From: Arthrobacter sp. H-02-3
Lineage (GTDB): Bacteria; Actinomycetota; Actinomycetes; Actinomycetales; Micrococcaceae
DNA: 64,000 bases
NCBI RefSeq assembly: GCF_003097355.1
Contig: NZ_PYUI01000010.1
Span: 92,882 to 156,881, forward strand
Reading direction: 5' to 3'
The notes under the pieces were generated by a model, which saw only the letters and a program-made list of their open reading frames with translations, was not told where the DNA came from and made no database searches. Shown piece after piece: positions 7,701 through 16,572 of this stretch (its first letter is position 1; every line of letters begins with the position of its first letter). Position numbers and translations under genes: made by a program.

Positions 7701-8801
7701 TCATGCAGCGCCTCCCACAATGGCGGCCGGGCGGCTCATGCGGTGCATCCCGGCGGCGGCGCCCCGGGCCTTGAGCGCCATGACGAACGCGAGGACGCCG
7801 GCCACCGCCCGGTAGAAGTCCACCGGGATCTCATCGCCCAGCTCACAGGCTCCGTGGAGGGCCCTGGCCAGCGGGATGTCCTGGACCATGGGCACGTTCT
7901 TCTGCTCGGCTTCTGCCCTGATCCTGGCGGCCACGTGGCCGGCGCCCTTGGCCACCACGCGGGGGGCTGACTTGCCGGGCTCGTATTTGAGGGCCACGGC
8001 CACGTGCGTGGGGTTGACCAGGACGACGTCGGCATCACCGATCGCGGCGATCATGCGGTTCCGGCTCATGGCCATCTGGCGGGCCCTGCGCTGGGACCGG
8101 ATCAGCGGGTCGCCCTCGCTGTTCTTGTTCTCGTCCTGGACTTCCTTCTTGGACATCCGGGTCTTCTTGCGGTTGCGCCGCATGACGACGAAGAAGTCCG
8201 CCGCGGCCAGCACGATGCCGGCGGCCACAGCGAACTGGACCAGGGAGGCGATGCCGCCGGCCGCTGCCGCCGTAACACCAGCCACGGGGAGTCCTCCCGC
8301 GGTCAGCAGCACCGGGACGAGCCCCTGCACCACCATGTACAGCACCAGCCCCACCACGCTTGCCTTCAGCAGCGCTTTGATGCCGCCCCACACCGCCTGG
8401 GCGCCGAAAAGCCGCTTGACCCCGCTGAGCAGGTTGAAGTGCTCGAATTCGAACCGGAATTTCTTCAGGTGGACGCCGCCCTGCAGGGCGGAGGCGGCCA
8501 GGACGGCCAGGAACACGACGACCAGCAGGGGCCCGACAATGCCGGCGATGGACGCAAAACCGTCCTCCAGCGCCTGGACGGCTTTGCCGGGGTCGGGTGC
8601 CGAGATGATGCCGCGGATGCTGAAGAGCTGGTCCGCGGCGGCGTTGGCGCCCCGCTCCACAGTGCTGGGCAACATGAGGGCGGCCGCACCCACGCCCACC
8701 CAGGCGGTGAGGTCCTGCGAACGGGAGAGCTGGCCCTTGGAACGGACCTCCCTCATCCGTTTGTCGGTGGCTTGCTCGGTCTTCTCCTGTGAATCCGCCA
8801 T
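7701..8801 (-). CDS. flhB: Flagellar export apparatus protein FlhB, substrate specificity switch
   Basis: A 366-residue protein with a short polar N-terminus (EKTEQATDKRMREVRSKGQ, typical of FlhB), four membrane helices and a cytoplasmic domain. The self-cleavage motif NPTH is present at about residues 263-266, in VVLVNPTHVAVALKYEP. Cleavage between Asn and Pro switches export from rod/hook proteins to filament proteins after the FliK signal. The start codon overlaps the fliR stop (TGATG), so the two are translationally coupled. Confidence 0.97.
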   Translation of the reverse strand: MADSQEKTEQATDKRMREVRSKGQLSRSQDLTAWVGVGAAALMLPSTVERGANAAADQLFSIRGIISAPDPGKAVQALEDGFASIAGIVGPLLVVVFLAVLAASALQGGVHLKKFRFEFEHFNLLSGVKRLFGAQAVWGGIKALLKASVVGLVLYMVVQGLVPVLLTAGGLPVAGVTAAAAGGIASLVQFAVAAGIVLAAADFFVVMRRNRKKTRMSKKEVQDENKNSEGDPLIRSQRRARQMAMSRNRMIAAIGDADVVLVNPTHVAVALKYEPGKSAPRVVAKGAGHVAARIRAEAEQKNVPMVQDIPLARALHGACELGDEIPVDFYRAVAGVLAFVMALKARGAAAGMHRMSRPAAIVGGAA

Positions 8802-9559
8802 CAGCCCACCCCCAGCACAGCTTTGGCCGCCTGTCCGGCGAGGCTGGAAACGATCCGCGGCAGGGCCAGGAACATGAAGCCGGCCAGCATGAGGGTCAGG
8901 AGGATCTTGAGCGGGAAGCCCAGCGAGAACGCGTTCAGCGCCGGTGCAACGCGGGTCAGGAGGCCGAGTCCGACGTCGGCGAGGAACAGGACCACCAGCA
9001 GGGGCCCGGCTATCTGCACGGCGGCCAGGAACATGCCGGATACTGCCGCAATGATGGCCTGGACGGGCTGCGTCAGGTCTATTCCCCCGGCCAGGGGCAG
9101 GGCCGCGAAACTGCCGGTGAGGCCCGTGATGACCAGCTGGTAGCCGTCGGAGGCGAACAGCAGGGCCAGCGCCGCCATCTGCAGGAGGCGGGTGAACTGG
9201 GCGCCGTTGACCATCATTTGGGGGTCGAAGGCCTGGGCCATCTGGAAACCGCTGGCGAGGTCGATCAGGCTGCCGGCGGACTGGATGGCGGAGAAGATCA
9301 CCAGGACCAGGAATCCCAGGGCAAAGCCCGTGACAAGCTCCAGGACCACTCCGGTGAGGAACCCGGCGGTATCGCGGGGCGTGTACCCGCCCGCCAGGCG
9401 CTGGGTCACTGCCAGCCCCAGGCCCAGTCCCAGCATGGCCTTCACGCGCCCCGGAAATGCCTGGTGCGAGAACGGCGGTGCCACGATCAGGAAGGCGGTC
9501 ATCCGGACCGTGGCCAGCAGGAGGACTTCCAGCCAGCTCGGGTCGATGGGGATGCCCAC
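8801..9559 (-). CDS. fliR: Flagellar export gate protein FliR
   Basis: A 252-residue membrane protein with about six hydrophobic segments, the usual size of FliR. Motifs such as RMTAFLIVAPPFSHQAFPGRVK near the N-terminus, with the conserved Arg and Pro, are family-typical. FliR forms with FliP and FliQ the helical core of the export gate. It lies one base after the fliQ stop and overlaps flhB. Confidence 0.95.
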   Translation of the reverse strand: MGIPIDPSWLEVLLLATVRMTAFLIVAPPFSHQAFPGRVKAMLGLGLGLAVTQRLAGGYTPRDTAGFLTGVVLELVTGFALGFLVLVIFSAIQSAGSLIDLASGFQMAQAFDPQMMVNGAQFTRLLQMAALALLFASDGYQLVITGLTGSFAALPLAGGIDLTQPVQAIIAAVSGMFLAAVQIAGPLLVVLFLADVGLGLLTRVAPALNAFSLGFPLKILLTLMLAGFMFLALPRIVSSLAGQAAKAVLGVG

Positions 9560-9560
9560 C

Positions 9561-9836
9561 TCACAGGCCTCCGAGCAGGGATGGAATCTTCGCGAAGAGG
9601 TCGTTCGTGAACGTAACCATCTCCGAAATCATCCAGTGTCCGCAGACGATCAGGGCCACGGCCACGGCGGCGGCCTTCGGCACGAAGGACAGGGTGGCTT
9701 CCTGCAGCTGTGTGATGGACTGCAGCAGCGAGATGGCCAGGCCCACCACCAGCGCCGTGACCAGCACGGGTGCGGCGAGCTTGGCGGCCACGATCATGGC
9801 CTGGAGGCAGATGTCCAGGACGGCGTTGGCGTTCAT
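9561..9836 (-). CDS. fliQ: Flagellar export gate protein FliQ
   Basis: A 91-residue protein with two transmembrane helices, at about residues 13-35 and 52-72, separated by a loop with ISLLQSITQLQEATLSFVPK, the FliQ signature. It is a core subunit of the export gate with FliP and FliR. The start overlaps the fliP stop by four bases (ATGA). Confidence 0.96.
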   Translation of the reverse strand: MNANAVLDICLQAMIVAAKLAAPVLVTALVVGLAISLLQSITQLQEATLSFVPKAAAVAVALIVCGHWMISEMVTFTNDLFAKIPSLLGGL

Positions 9837-10741
9837 CCGCTGCCCGCATAGCTTTGCACGAGCGCGGTGATGACCAGGCCCCAGCCGTCCACGAGGACGA
9901 AGAGCAGGATCTTGAAGGGCAGCGAGATCATGACCGGCGGCAGCATCATCATGCCCATGGACATCAGGGCCGCGGACACCACGAGGTCGATCACGAGGAA
10001 CGGGATGAAGATGACGAAGCCGATGATGAATGCGGCACGAAGCTCGGAGATCATGAAGGCCGGAATGAGGGTCTGCAGCGGGACGGCCTCAGGGGTGGCA
10101 GGGTTCTCGGCGCCGGCGGCGCGGGACATCAGGGCGATGTCCTCTTCCCTCGTGTGAGCGAGCATGAAGTGCTGCAGCGGACCCGATGCGGCGCTGACCG
10201 CACCGTTGAAGTCCAGGGTGCCGTTGAGGTACGGCTGGATGCCGGCGGTGTTCATCTCGTTGATGACGGGCCACATCACAAAGATCGACAGGAACAGTGC
10301 CAGCCCCGCCAGCACCTGGTTGGGCGGGATGGACGGCAGGGAAAGCGCGTTGCGGGTCATCGCCAGGACCACGAAGATCTTGGTGAAGGACGTCATCATC
10401 AGCAGCAGCGAGGGCGCAACGGCCAGCAGCGTGATCCCGATCAGGGTCAGGACGGCGGTGGAGGGTTTGCCGTCCACCCCGTTGATCTGGATGTTGACGT
10501 TCCCGGTTCCGGGAGTGGCCGGATCGGTCGGCGCCACCGGCGGGGCCGGGTCGATGGGTGCTGCGTGGCCGGTGGAGGCGTTCAGCCACACCAGAAGGAC
10601 CGCAAACAGCACGGCGGCGAGCCCCAGGGCCAGGAGGCGGAAGGGTCCAGTGCGGGCGGGACGCAGGCGGGTCGTGCCTGTGGTGAGGGGGCGGATCAAT
10701 TGCGGCGTCCGCTCCTGAGAGCGGCGGCGGCCTGCTTCCAC
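9833..10741 (-). CDS. fliP: Flagellar export gate protein FliP
   Basis: Up to 302 residues. After a basic N-terminus comes a hydrophobic segment followed by an Ala-Pro rich stretch, which looks like the cleavable signal peptide known for FliP, then the family domain: LLMMTSFTKIFVVLAMTRNA and PPNQVLAGLALFLSIFVM, and the C-terminal PFLVIDLVVSAALMSMGMMM block. FliP forms the pentamer at the centre of the export gate. The longest start, GTG at 10741, has no clear ribosome site and overlaps fliO by 46 bases; TTG at 10699, overlapping the fliO stop codon, is a good alternative. Confidence 0.95.
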   Translation of the reverse strand: MEAGRRRSQERTPQLIRPLTTGTTRLRPARTGPFRLLALGLAAVLFAVLLVWLNASTGHAAPIDPAPPVAPTDPATPGTGNVNIQINGVDGKPSTAVLTLIGITLLAVAPSLLLMMTSFTKIFVVLAMTRNALSLPSIPPNQVLAGLALFLSIFVMWPVINEMNTAGIQPYLNGTLDFNGAVSAASGPLQHFMLAHTREEDIALMSRAAGAENPATPEAVPLQTLIPAFMISELRAAFIIGFVIFIPFLVIDLVVSAALMSMGMMMLPPVMISLPFKILLFVLVDGWGLVITALVQSYAGSG

Positions 10742-11304
10742 GTGGAGCCGGCAAGGATGGACCCGTGCAGGGGCGGATGGGCCGGGGCGCCGGCAGTACT
10801 GCCACGGCTGGCGGGGCCGCGGGTGTGCGGGTTCCGGTGCAGGGAACTGCGGCGCGACGGCGGCAGGTCCGGGCCGCCGTCGGCGTTCTCAACGACCGGG
10901 CCGTCAGCGAGCAGTCCGTTGTGGCCGTCCGCGGCCGGGCGGCCCGGCTGGCTGCTGAAGTGGTCACCGGCGAGCGGCCGGGCGTCGGCGAGGATGCGGG
11001 CGAAATCCCCGAAGCCGCGGCTGATGCCGGGGACCGGGACGTCTTCGGGTTCGGGCGGGATATCCCCCGTGTGCAGGACGTTCACGGCGTGTTCGGTGAC
11101 GCCCAGCAGGAAGCGCTGCCCGGCGGCGTCGACCACCACCACGGAGGCTTTCTGTCCGAGGCTCTGCCGGCTGACGATGGTCAGGGCGCGGTCAGCCCGG
11201 CGCCGTCCGGTGCCTTTGCCCAACCGGCGCTGCAGGAACCACATGAGGCCAAGCACCGCGCCCAGGGCCACGACTACCCGTAGCCCGAGGATCAGTGCGT
11301 CCAT
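10696..11304 (-). CDS. fliO: FliO-like flagellar export assembly protein
   Basis: A 202-residue protein with one N-terminal membrane helix (residues 5-24) followed by a small basic domain with ALTIVSRQSLGQKASVVVVD and FLLGVTEHAVNVL, the FliO pattern. FliO is a scaffold for building the FliP ring and is poorly conserved, so the call leans on position between fliN and fliP. The last 100 residues are Pro/Gly/Ser-rich and not conserved; they overlap the start of fliP. The start is directly next to the fliN stop. Confidence 0.85.
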   Translation of the reverse strand: MDALILGLRVVVALGAVLGLMWFLQRRLGKGTGRRRADRALTIVSRQSLGQKASVVVVDAAGQRFLLGVTEHAVNVLHTGDIPPEPEDVPVPGISRGFGDFARILADARPLAGDHFSSQPGRPAADGHNGLLADGPVVENADGGPDLPPSRRSSLHRNPHTRGPASRGSTAGAPAHPPLHGSILAGSTWKQAAAALRSGRRN

Positions 11305-12027
11305 TCAGCTGAGTCCCTCGGCGACGTCGAGGATGCGGGTGATCCGCACTGCGTAGTCCTGGTCCAGGACCACCACTTCGCCGTGCGCGATCAGGCGGCC
11401 GTTGAGCAGGATGTCCGCGGGGGCTCCGGCGGAGCGGTCCAGTTCGATGATCTTGCCCGGTTCCAGGGAGAGCACGTCGCGGACGGACATCCGGGTGCGG
11501 CCGATCTCCACGGTCAAGGCCATCTCGATGTTGTTGATGCGGCCGAGCCGGCCGGCCGCCGTGTCCCCGGCGGCGAAGACGTCCCCGGCGCGGTCCTGGC
11601 TGTTGCCGTGTTCTCGGAGCCGGACAGCAAACCAGGCCGCGGCGTTGCTGCCGTCGGACAGTTCAAAGACGGCCGTGTCGGGGTCCGAGAGGAGCCCGGA
11701 GACATCGGATTCGCGCAGGTCGGACAGGACGCCGGCCCCGAAGACGGAGCTGGCGCTTTCCATGGCCGGGCGCAGCACATCGGTCACGGAGACGTGTCCC
11801 AGCTGGGTCCCGGCGCCGGCCGCCTCGTCAAGGAAGGTGCGGTCGCTGAGCATGAGCGCGAGGTCGGCGGTGACCGCGCCGACGAAGGTCGCCGTGACCG
11901 CCTGGCGGGCGTAGGCCGCAGCGGCGCGGGCGGGCACCAGGGCGACGACCTTCAGGGCCACCGGGCTGGGCAGTTCCTCGACGAGCCGCTCCGCCGACAA
12001 TTCGTGCTTGGTCAGGGTGATGCTCAT
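11305..12027 (-). CDS. fliN: Flagellar motor switch protein FliN (with N-terminal extension)
   Basis: A 240-residue protein. The C-terminal 80 residues are the SpoA/FliN domain: NNIEMALTVEIGRTRMSVRD, then LEPGKIIELDRSAGAPADIL and NGRLIAHGEVVVLDQDYAVR. The preceding 155 residues, absent from short FliN proteins, resemble the layout of FliY-type proteins, but the EIGN-type phosphatase motif of the CheC fold was not seen. It forms the bottom of the C-ring with FliM. Start overlaps the fliM stop by four bases. Confidence 0.92.
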   Translation of the reverse strand: MSITLTKHELSAERLVEELPSPVALKVVALVPARAAAAYARQAVTATFVGAVTADLALMLSDRTFLDEAAGAGTQLGHVSVTDVLRPAMESASSVFGAGVLSDLRESDVSGLLSDPDTAVFELSDGSNAAAWFAVRLREHGNSQDRAGDVFAAGDTAAGRLGRINNIEMALTVEIGRTRMSVRDVLSLEPGKIIELDRSAGAPADILLNGRLIAHGEVVVLDQDYAVRITRILDVAEGLS

Positions 12028-12938
12028 CGTTGGTTCTCCTCGATTGTGACAATGACTGCGGCCGCGCGGGAGCCGTTGCGGGCCGGTGCGGCGGTGGCCA
12101 GCCGGGTTCCGTCCAGGGTGAGGTCAAAGGGCCGGTTTTCCAGGTGGGGCAGGGTCAGGACGTCGCCGACGGCGAGGCCCAGGACCTGGCCGGGGGTGAC
12201 GAACGACGTCGAAAGCCGCACCGACAATTCCACCGGCACCTGCTCCAGCTGGGCGCTGATGCGCGCTGCGGCGTCGCCGCGGTTGTCGGTGGGGTTGACC
12301 TTCTTGAGCCGTCCCAGCAGGATGGCGGCCGGAACGGCCAGGGTGGCGGGGGCGTTGACGTCGCCGACACTCATGGTGAAGGAGGCGACGATCATCAGTT
12401 CGCTCGGCGCAGCGGCCTGGGCGAATTGGGAGTTGTACTGGATGGTGTCCACCCGGACGGTCTCGCTGAGCAGCGGGCCCAGCGAGTAGCCGAGGTCTTC
12501 GAGGGCCTCGTCCATGAGGCCCTTGATCAAGGCCTGCTCGATCTGGGTAAATTTCCGGTCCGGCATGGGCGAATCATTCGAGGCGCCGAGCATGCGGTTG
12601 ACCCAGCCAAGGGCGGCCGGGCCGGGGAACTGCACCACCAGCTTGGAGTCCTGGGCTTCCACGGTGCACAGGACCATGGCGGTGACGGCGGGCAGGGACG
12701 CGGCGTATTCGTCGTAGCTGAGCATGCTCACGTCTTCGAGGCGCACCACGGACTTGACCCGGACCTTGGCGGTCAACTGGGTTCCCCACTGGCGGGCGAA
12801 GGTTTCGAAGGCGAGCTCCAGCACACGGCTGTGTTCGCGCGCGAGCGTCGCAGGACGGCGGAAGTCATAGACGCTGACGGTCCGCTCCCGCGCCACTTCC
12901 CGCTCATCCAGAACACTCACGGTTGCCACTATCGGCAA
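12024..12938 (-). CDS. fliM: Flagellar motor switch protein FliM, short N-terminus
   Basis: A 304-residue protein. The domain begins at YDFRRPATLAREHSRVLELA and continues with the middle domain (FTQIEQALIKGLMDEALEDL) and a C-terminal SpoA domain. FliM links the rotor ring FliG to FliN and normally binds CheY-P through an N-terminal LSQxEIDALL peptide. Here only about 23 residues precede YDFRRP and that peptide is missing. A stop codon lies in frame shortly upstream of the TTG at 12938 (GTG at 12929 is an alternative start), so the shortness is not an annotation error. It begins 67 bases after motB; no fliL lies between. Confidence 0.93.
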   Translation of the reverse strand: MPIVATVSVLDEREVARERTVSVYDFRRPATLAREHSRVLELAFETFARQWGTQLTAKVRVKSVVRLEDVSMLSYDEYAASLPAVTAMVLCTVEAQDSKLVVQFPGPAALGWVNRMLGASNDSPMPDRKFTQIEQALIKGLMDEALEDLGYSLGPLLSETVRVDTIQYNSQFAQAAAPSELMIVASFTMSVGDVNAPATLAVPAAILLGRLKKVNPTDNRGDAAARISAQLEQVPVELSVRLSTSFVTPGQVLGLAVGDVLTLPHLENRPFDLTLDGTRLATAAPARNGSRAAAVIVTIEENQR

Positions 12939-13005
12939 GGGACCCGCCGGCGTAAGCAGTATGCCTTAGGCAATACGGTGCAATCCGCCGTAAGCAAGGG
13001 ACAGC

Positions 13006-13830
13006 CTATTTCTCGCTCAGCTTCAACGCTTCCGGAATGAGGGCGCGGACGACGTCGGGCTTGTCCGAAATGACCACGATGTCCACCCGGCGGTTCCGCT
13101 CCATGAGCTCCGGGGTGGAATCGTCGTTGACCTGGCGGGCCGAGCCGAAGGCGACGGCGCCGATGGTCGCGGGGGCAATGCCGCCGTCGTCCACCATGTA
13201 ACGCAGGACGTTGACGGCACGTGCCGAGGACAGTTCCCAGGTGGACGGGTAGGCCGTAATGCCGTTCGCGGCATGCCCCTCGACCATGATTTCCATCCCG
13301 GCCGGCTTCAGCACCGGGGAGATGATCTGCAGGACCCGGGTGGCCCGGGACGTGAGTTCGGGCCGGTCGGGCTCGAAGAAGGCCTGTGACCCGACGAGCT
13401 TGACCGTCAGGCCGCGTTGGTCGATCTGGAACTCGACGTTTTCGCTCAGCCCGGCCGCTGCCAGGCCGGCCTGCATTTTCGCCTGCAGCGCCTTGAGCCG
13501 GTCCACTTCCTTGATCGCCTCGGCCATGTTCTCGGGCGACGCCGTTGCCGCGCCCTTCACGGCGGCGAACGCCTCGAGGTTCTTATCCACGAGTTCCGGC
13601 GGCACCACGGTGCCCGACGCCGTGTCCACTGTCTGCGACGCAACCGCGCCGAAGCCCGTGGCCAGGGAGTTGCGGAGCTTTTCGAACTTGTTCGCATCGA
13701 CGGTGGACATCGCGAAGAGGACGATGAACATGCACATCAGCACGGTGACCATGTCCATGTAGGACGCCATCCACCGTTCGTCGACGTGGTGTTCTTCCGG
13801 CTTCTTGCGTCCGCGCCGCCTGGGGCTCAC
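13006..13830 (-). CDS. motB: Flagellar stator protein MotB
   Basis: A 274-residue protein with a basic cytoplasmic start, one membrane helix (about residues 21-42) and a C-terminal OmpA-like peptidoglycan-binding domain (VEGHAANGITAYPSTWELSSARA, then ERNRRVDIVV). The essential proton-carrying Asp is present as D26 in MASYMDMVTV. MotB with MotA forms the ion channel that turns the motor and anchors it to the cell wall. The start overlaps motA by four bases. Confidence 0.95.
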   Translation of the reverse strand: MSPRRRGRKKPEEHHVDERWMASYMDMVTVLMCMFIVLFAMSTVDANKFEKLRNSLATGFGAVASQTVDTASGTVVPPELVDKNLEAFAAVKGAATASPENMAEAIKEVDRLKALQAKMQAGLAAAGLSENVEFQIDQRGLTVKLVGSQAFFEPDRPELTSRATRVLQIISPVLKPAGMEIMVEGHAANGITAYPSTWELSSARAVNVLRYMVDDGGIAPATIGAVAFGSARQVNDDSTPELMERNRRVDIVVISDKPDVVRALIPEALKLSEK

Positions 13831-14645
13831 GCGGCCTGGTCCATCTTGCCGGGTTTGTCGCCGTCACTCTTCTTGCCGCCCCGAGCCGTGCTCTTGAGCT
13901 GGTGCTCCGGGACCATGGCACGGAGCCGTTCGGCGAGCAGCAGCGGCTGGGCGCCGGACTGGACCGACAGCATGCCTTCCATGAGCAGCGTCATCCGCTC
14001 GATGTCCAGTTCCGAGAGCCGGCTCATCCGGGCGCTGAAGGGAAGCCAGATGAAGTTGGCCGAGAGCAGGCCCCACAGGGTGGCGACGAAGGCTGCCGCG
14101 ATCATCGGGCCCAGATGGTCCGGGGTGGAGAGGTTTTCCAGGACGTGGGTGAGGGACACCACGGTGCCGATGATGCCCACAGTCGGGGCATAGCCACCGA
14201 GGCTGGCGAAGAATTTGGCGTTGGCGTGGTCGCTGCGGGACTTCGAATCGATCTCGTCCTCCATCAGCATCCGGAGGTCCTCGGCGTCGGTGCCGTCGGC
14301 GATGTTCTGGAGTGCACGGGCGAGGAAGGGATCTTTGACGCTGGCCGCTTCTTCCTCCAGGGACAACAGGCCCTCGCTGCGGGCCTTTTCGGCGAAGCGG
14401 ACCATCTGGTCGATGCTTTCCTGCGGCTTCGCCGTCTTGCCTTGGAACATTTTGGGCAGCGCTTTGAACGCCTGGACGACGTCTTTGAGGGTGTTGCCGG
14501 CGATCCCGACGGCGAGCGTGGCACCGAAGACCAGGATCATGGGGGCCGGGAGAAGCAGTGCCGACAGGCTGGCGCCTTCAAGGGACACCATGGCGATAAC
14601 TGAGCCAAAGGCGAGGAGCAGTCCGATGACTGTTGCGGGATCCAT
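13827..14645 (-). CDS. motA: Flagellar stator protein MotA
   Basis: A 272-residue membrane protein with two helices near the N-terminus (residues 5-25 and 30-50) and two in the second half (around 150-170 and 180-205), with a large cytoplasmic loop between. The loop carries the charged region MVRFAEKARSEGLLSLEEEA that contacts FliG; GGYAPTVGIIGTVVSLTHVL and the following Pro are typical. It is followed by motB in an ATGA overlap and preceded two bases away by flbD, so all are one operon. Confidence 0.95.
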   Translation of the reverse strand: MDPATVIGLLLAFGSVIAMVSLEGASLSALLLPAPMILVFGATLAVGIAGNTLKDVVQAFKALPKMFQGKTAKPQESIDQMVRFAEKARSEGLLSLEEEAASVKDPFLARALQNIADGTDAEDLRMLMEDEIDSKSRSDHANAKFFASLGGYAPTVGIIGTVVSLTHVLENLSTPDHLGPMIAAAFVATLWGLLSANFIWLPFSARMSRLSELDIERMTLLMEGMLSVQSGAQPLLLAERLRAMVPEHQLKSTARGGKKSDGDKPGKMDQAA

Positions 14646-14647
14646 GG

Positions 14648-14962
14648 TTACTTTCTGGGTTTCACGGGCGCCGTGGTTCCGGCTCCGTCGGTGTCGTCTG
14701 TGTCGTCGGTATCGTCGTCCGGCTCAACAGTCCGGACCAGGCTCAGCGGATAACCGGTGATGGCCGGGAAGTCCCGGGCCTTACTCAGGATGTAAGCCCG
14801 GTAGTCGGCGATGAGCTCGACCACTTCCGCGAGGCTTTCCAGGACCACGTAGGCGGCGCCGTCGAGCGTCACCAAATGCGTATCCGGGCTCTCGTGGATG
14901 CGTTCGATGAGGTCCGGATTGACCGCGAAGCGCGTTCCGTTGAGGCGTGTGACGACGATCAT
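14648..14962 (-). CDS. flbD: FlbD/SwrD-family flagellar protein
   Basis: A 104-residue protein whose first 65 residues match the FlbD family: MIVVTRLNGTRFAVNPDLIE, then THLVTLDGAAYVVLESLAEV. In Bacillus the homologue SwrD raises motor power and sits directly after flgE. The C-terminal tail here is acidic with a DDTDDTDDTD repeat. The start at 14962 matches the family start; the frame is open far upstream but without similarity. It is the first gene left of the P450/endonuclease insertion, and now stands 2.6 kb from flgE. No clear promoter was seen before it. Confidence 0.85.
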   Translation of the reverse strand: MIVVTRLNGTRFAVNPDLIERIHESPDTHLVTLDGAAYVVLESLAEVVELIADYRAYILSKARDFPAITGYPLSLVRTVEPDDDTDDTDDTDGAGTTAPVKPRK

Positions 14963-15273
14963 GGGCCGATTCTGCTCTGTGAGGGGAAGGGTGTTCTCCT
15001 CCGTACTGTCGGCAGCCCCTGCCCCTTCGTTAGGCGGCCGGGCCAGGCGCCGGCGCTGACGGGTGGCCGAGGCGACAGGATTTACTGTGATTGCCTGTAA
15101 TTGCCGGTGATTTCCTGTGCGCCGCATGCCGGGCGGTACTAGGGTGGGTCCTGACGGGGCCATGCGGCCCGCCCCGTTGGAGCCTTGGTCCGATGCGGTT
15201 GATCCATCGCGTTCACAGCTCTTAGTTTTGCCCCACGACGCATCGGCCGCCCGCCTCATCAGGAAGGCCAGCC

Positions 15274-16434
15274 ATGGTGCATTTTCCGGCTCTGGAGCCG
15301 TTGAACCCGTTTCCCCAGTACGAAGCCATGCGGCGCAGCGACCCCGTCTTCCAGGATGAGGAGACCGGTGTCTGGCACGTCTTCGGCTATGACGACGTGC
15401 AGCGCGTTCTGTCCGAGCACGCCACGTTTTCTTCCCGAATGGGCGGGGACAATCCAACCGAAACAGGGCAACTGTTCGCGGCCAGCCTGATCAATACGGA
15501 TCCGCCCAGACACCGCCAGCTGCGTTCCCTCGTGACGCAGGCGTTCACGCCGCGGTCGGTGGAAGCACTCGCACCGCGCATCTTGGCACTCACGCACGAG
15601 TTACTGGATCCGGTCGTTGCCACGGGCAGCACGGACCTGATCGATCAGCTGGCCTATCCACTCCCGGTGATCGTGATCGCGGAGCTCATGGGCATTCCGG
15701 CCGCAGACCGGGACCGGTTTAAGCAGTGGTCTGACATGATCGTGAGCCAAGCCCCGGGCGCCGACGAGTCCGGCCACCCCGATACCCACCGGGAAATGGC
15801 GGAGTACTTCATGGGCATGATCGAGGAGCGGCGCCGCCAGCCGGGCAGTGATTTGATCAGCGCGCTCCTCGCGGCCGAGATCGACGGGCAGAAACTCAGC
15901 GTCATCGAGCTGCTCGGATTCTGCGCCCTGCTGCTCGTCGCGGGCAACGAGACCACCACCAACCTGATCGGCAATGCCGTGCTGTGCTTCGCCGAATCGC
16001 CGGGCACGGCGGAGCGCCTTGTCGCCGACCCGGCCCTGCTCCCGCAGGCGATCGAAGAGGTGCTGCGCTACCGCTCCCCCGTACAGTCCATGTACCGGAT
16101 CTCGGCCGTGGACACCACGCTGCGCGACCGGTCGATTCCTGCGGGGTCGCCCCTCGTGGCCTGGATCGGCTCGGCGAACCGCGACGGGGATCAGTTCCCG
16201 GATCCCGATGTGTTCGACGTCGGCCGCTCACCCAACCGTCACCTCGCCTTCGGGCAGGGCATCCACTTCTGCCTCGGGGCTCCCCTGGCCCGGCTCGAGG
16301 CCAGGATCGCGCTGCAGGCCGTGCTCTCCCGGTTGCCCGGGCTGGCAGTGGACCCCGGGGCGCAGCTGGAGCGGATGGAAAGCACGATCGTCTATGGGGT
16401 AAAGCATCTTCCCGTGTCCTGGCAGGCCGGCTGA
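15274..16434 (+). CDS. Cytochrome P450 monooxygenase
   Basis: A 386-residue soluble bacterial P450 of normal length. The I-helix oxygen-binding motif is seen as LLLVAGNETTTN, the K-helix ExxR as EEVLRYRSP, and the haem loop as FGQGIHFCLGAPLAR with Cys333 as the haem ligand. P450s insert one oxygen atom into a substrate using two electrons from a ferredoxin and reductase, neither of which is encoded nearby. AGGAAGG precedes the ATG. The gene lies on the opposite strand within the flagellar operon, between flbD and flgE, so it seems inserted. The substrate is unknown. Confidence 0.93.
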   Translation: MVHFPALEPLNPFPQYEAMRRSDPVFQDEETGVWHVFGYDDVQRVLSEHATFSSRMGGDNPTETGQLFAASLINTDPPRHRQLRSLVTQAFTPRSVEALAPRILALTHELLDPVVATGSTDLIDQLAYPLPVIVIAELMGIPAADRDRFKQWSDMIVSQAPGADESGHPDTHREMAEYFMGMIEERRRQPGSDLISALLAAEIDGQKLSVIELLGFCALLLVAGNETTTNLIGNAVLCFAESPGTAERLVADPALLPQAIEEVLRYRSPVQSMYRISAVDTTLRDRSIPAGSPLVAWIGSANRDGDQFPDPDVFDVGRSPNRHLAFGQGIHFCLGAPLARLEARIALQAVLSRLPGLAVDPGAQLERMESTIVYGVKHLPVSWQAG

Positions 16435-16465
16435 CCGCGAGCGCCGCGGCCGCCCTTCCCCTCTT

Positions 16466-16526
16466 GTTGCGCCATCACTTATGGCGGCCATTTCGACGTT
16501 TTGGCAACCATAAGTGATAGCGCAAC
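16466..16526. repeat. Palindromic element, left copy (19-bp arms)
   Basis: GTTGCGCCATCACTTATGG at 16466-16484 is answered by its reverse complement at 16508-16526 with one mismatch; the 23-base loop differs from that of the right copy. It starts 31 bases after the P450 stop codon and ends 46 bases before the endonuclease-like gene. It shares GTTGC..ATCACTTATGG with the element at 17515. It could serve as a terminator for the P450 gene, but a shared sequence on both sides of one gene suggests a mobile or recognised element. Confidence 0.85.
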
Positions 16527-16572
16527 GGGGGGCTGTGGATAACGCCGGCAGCATCACGCCTTTGCGGCAACA

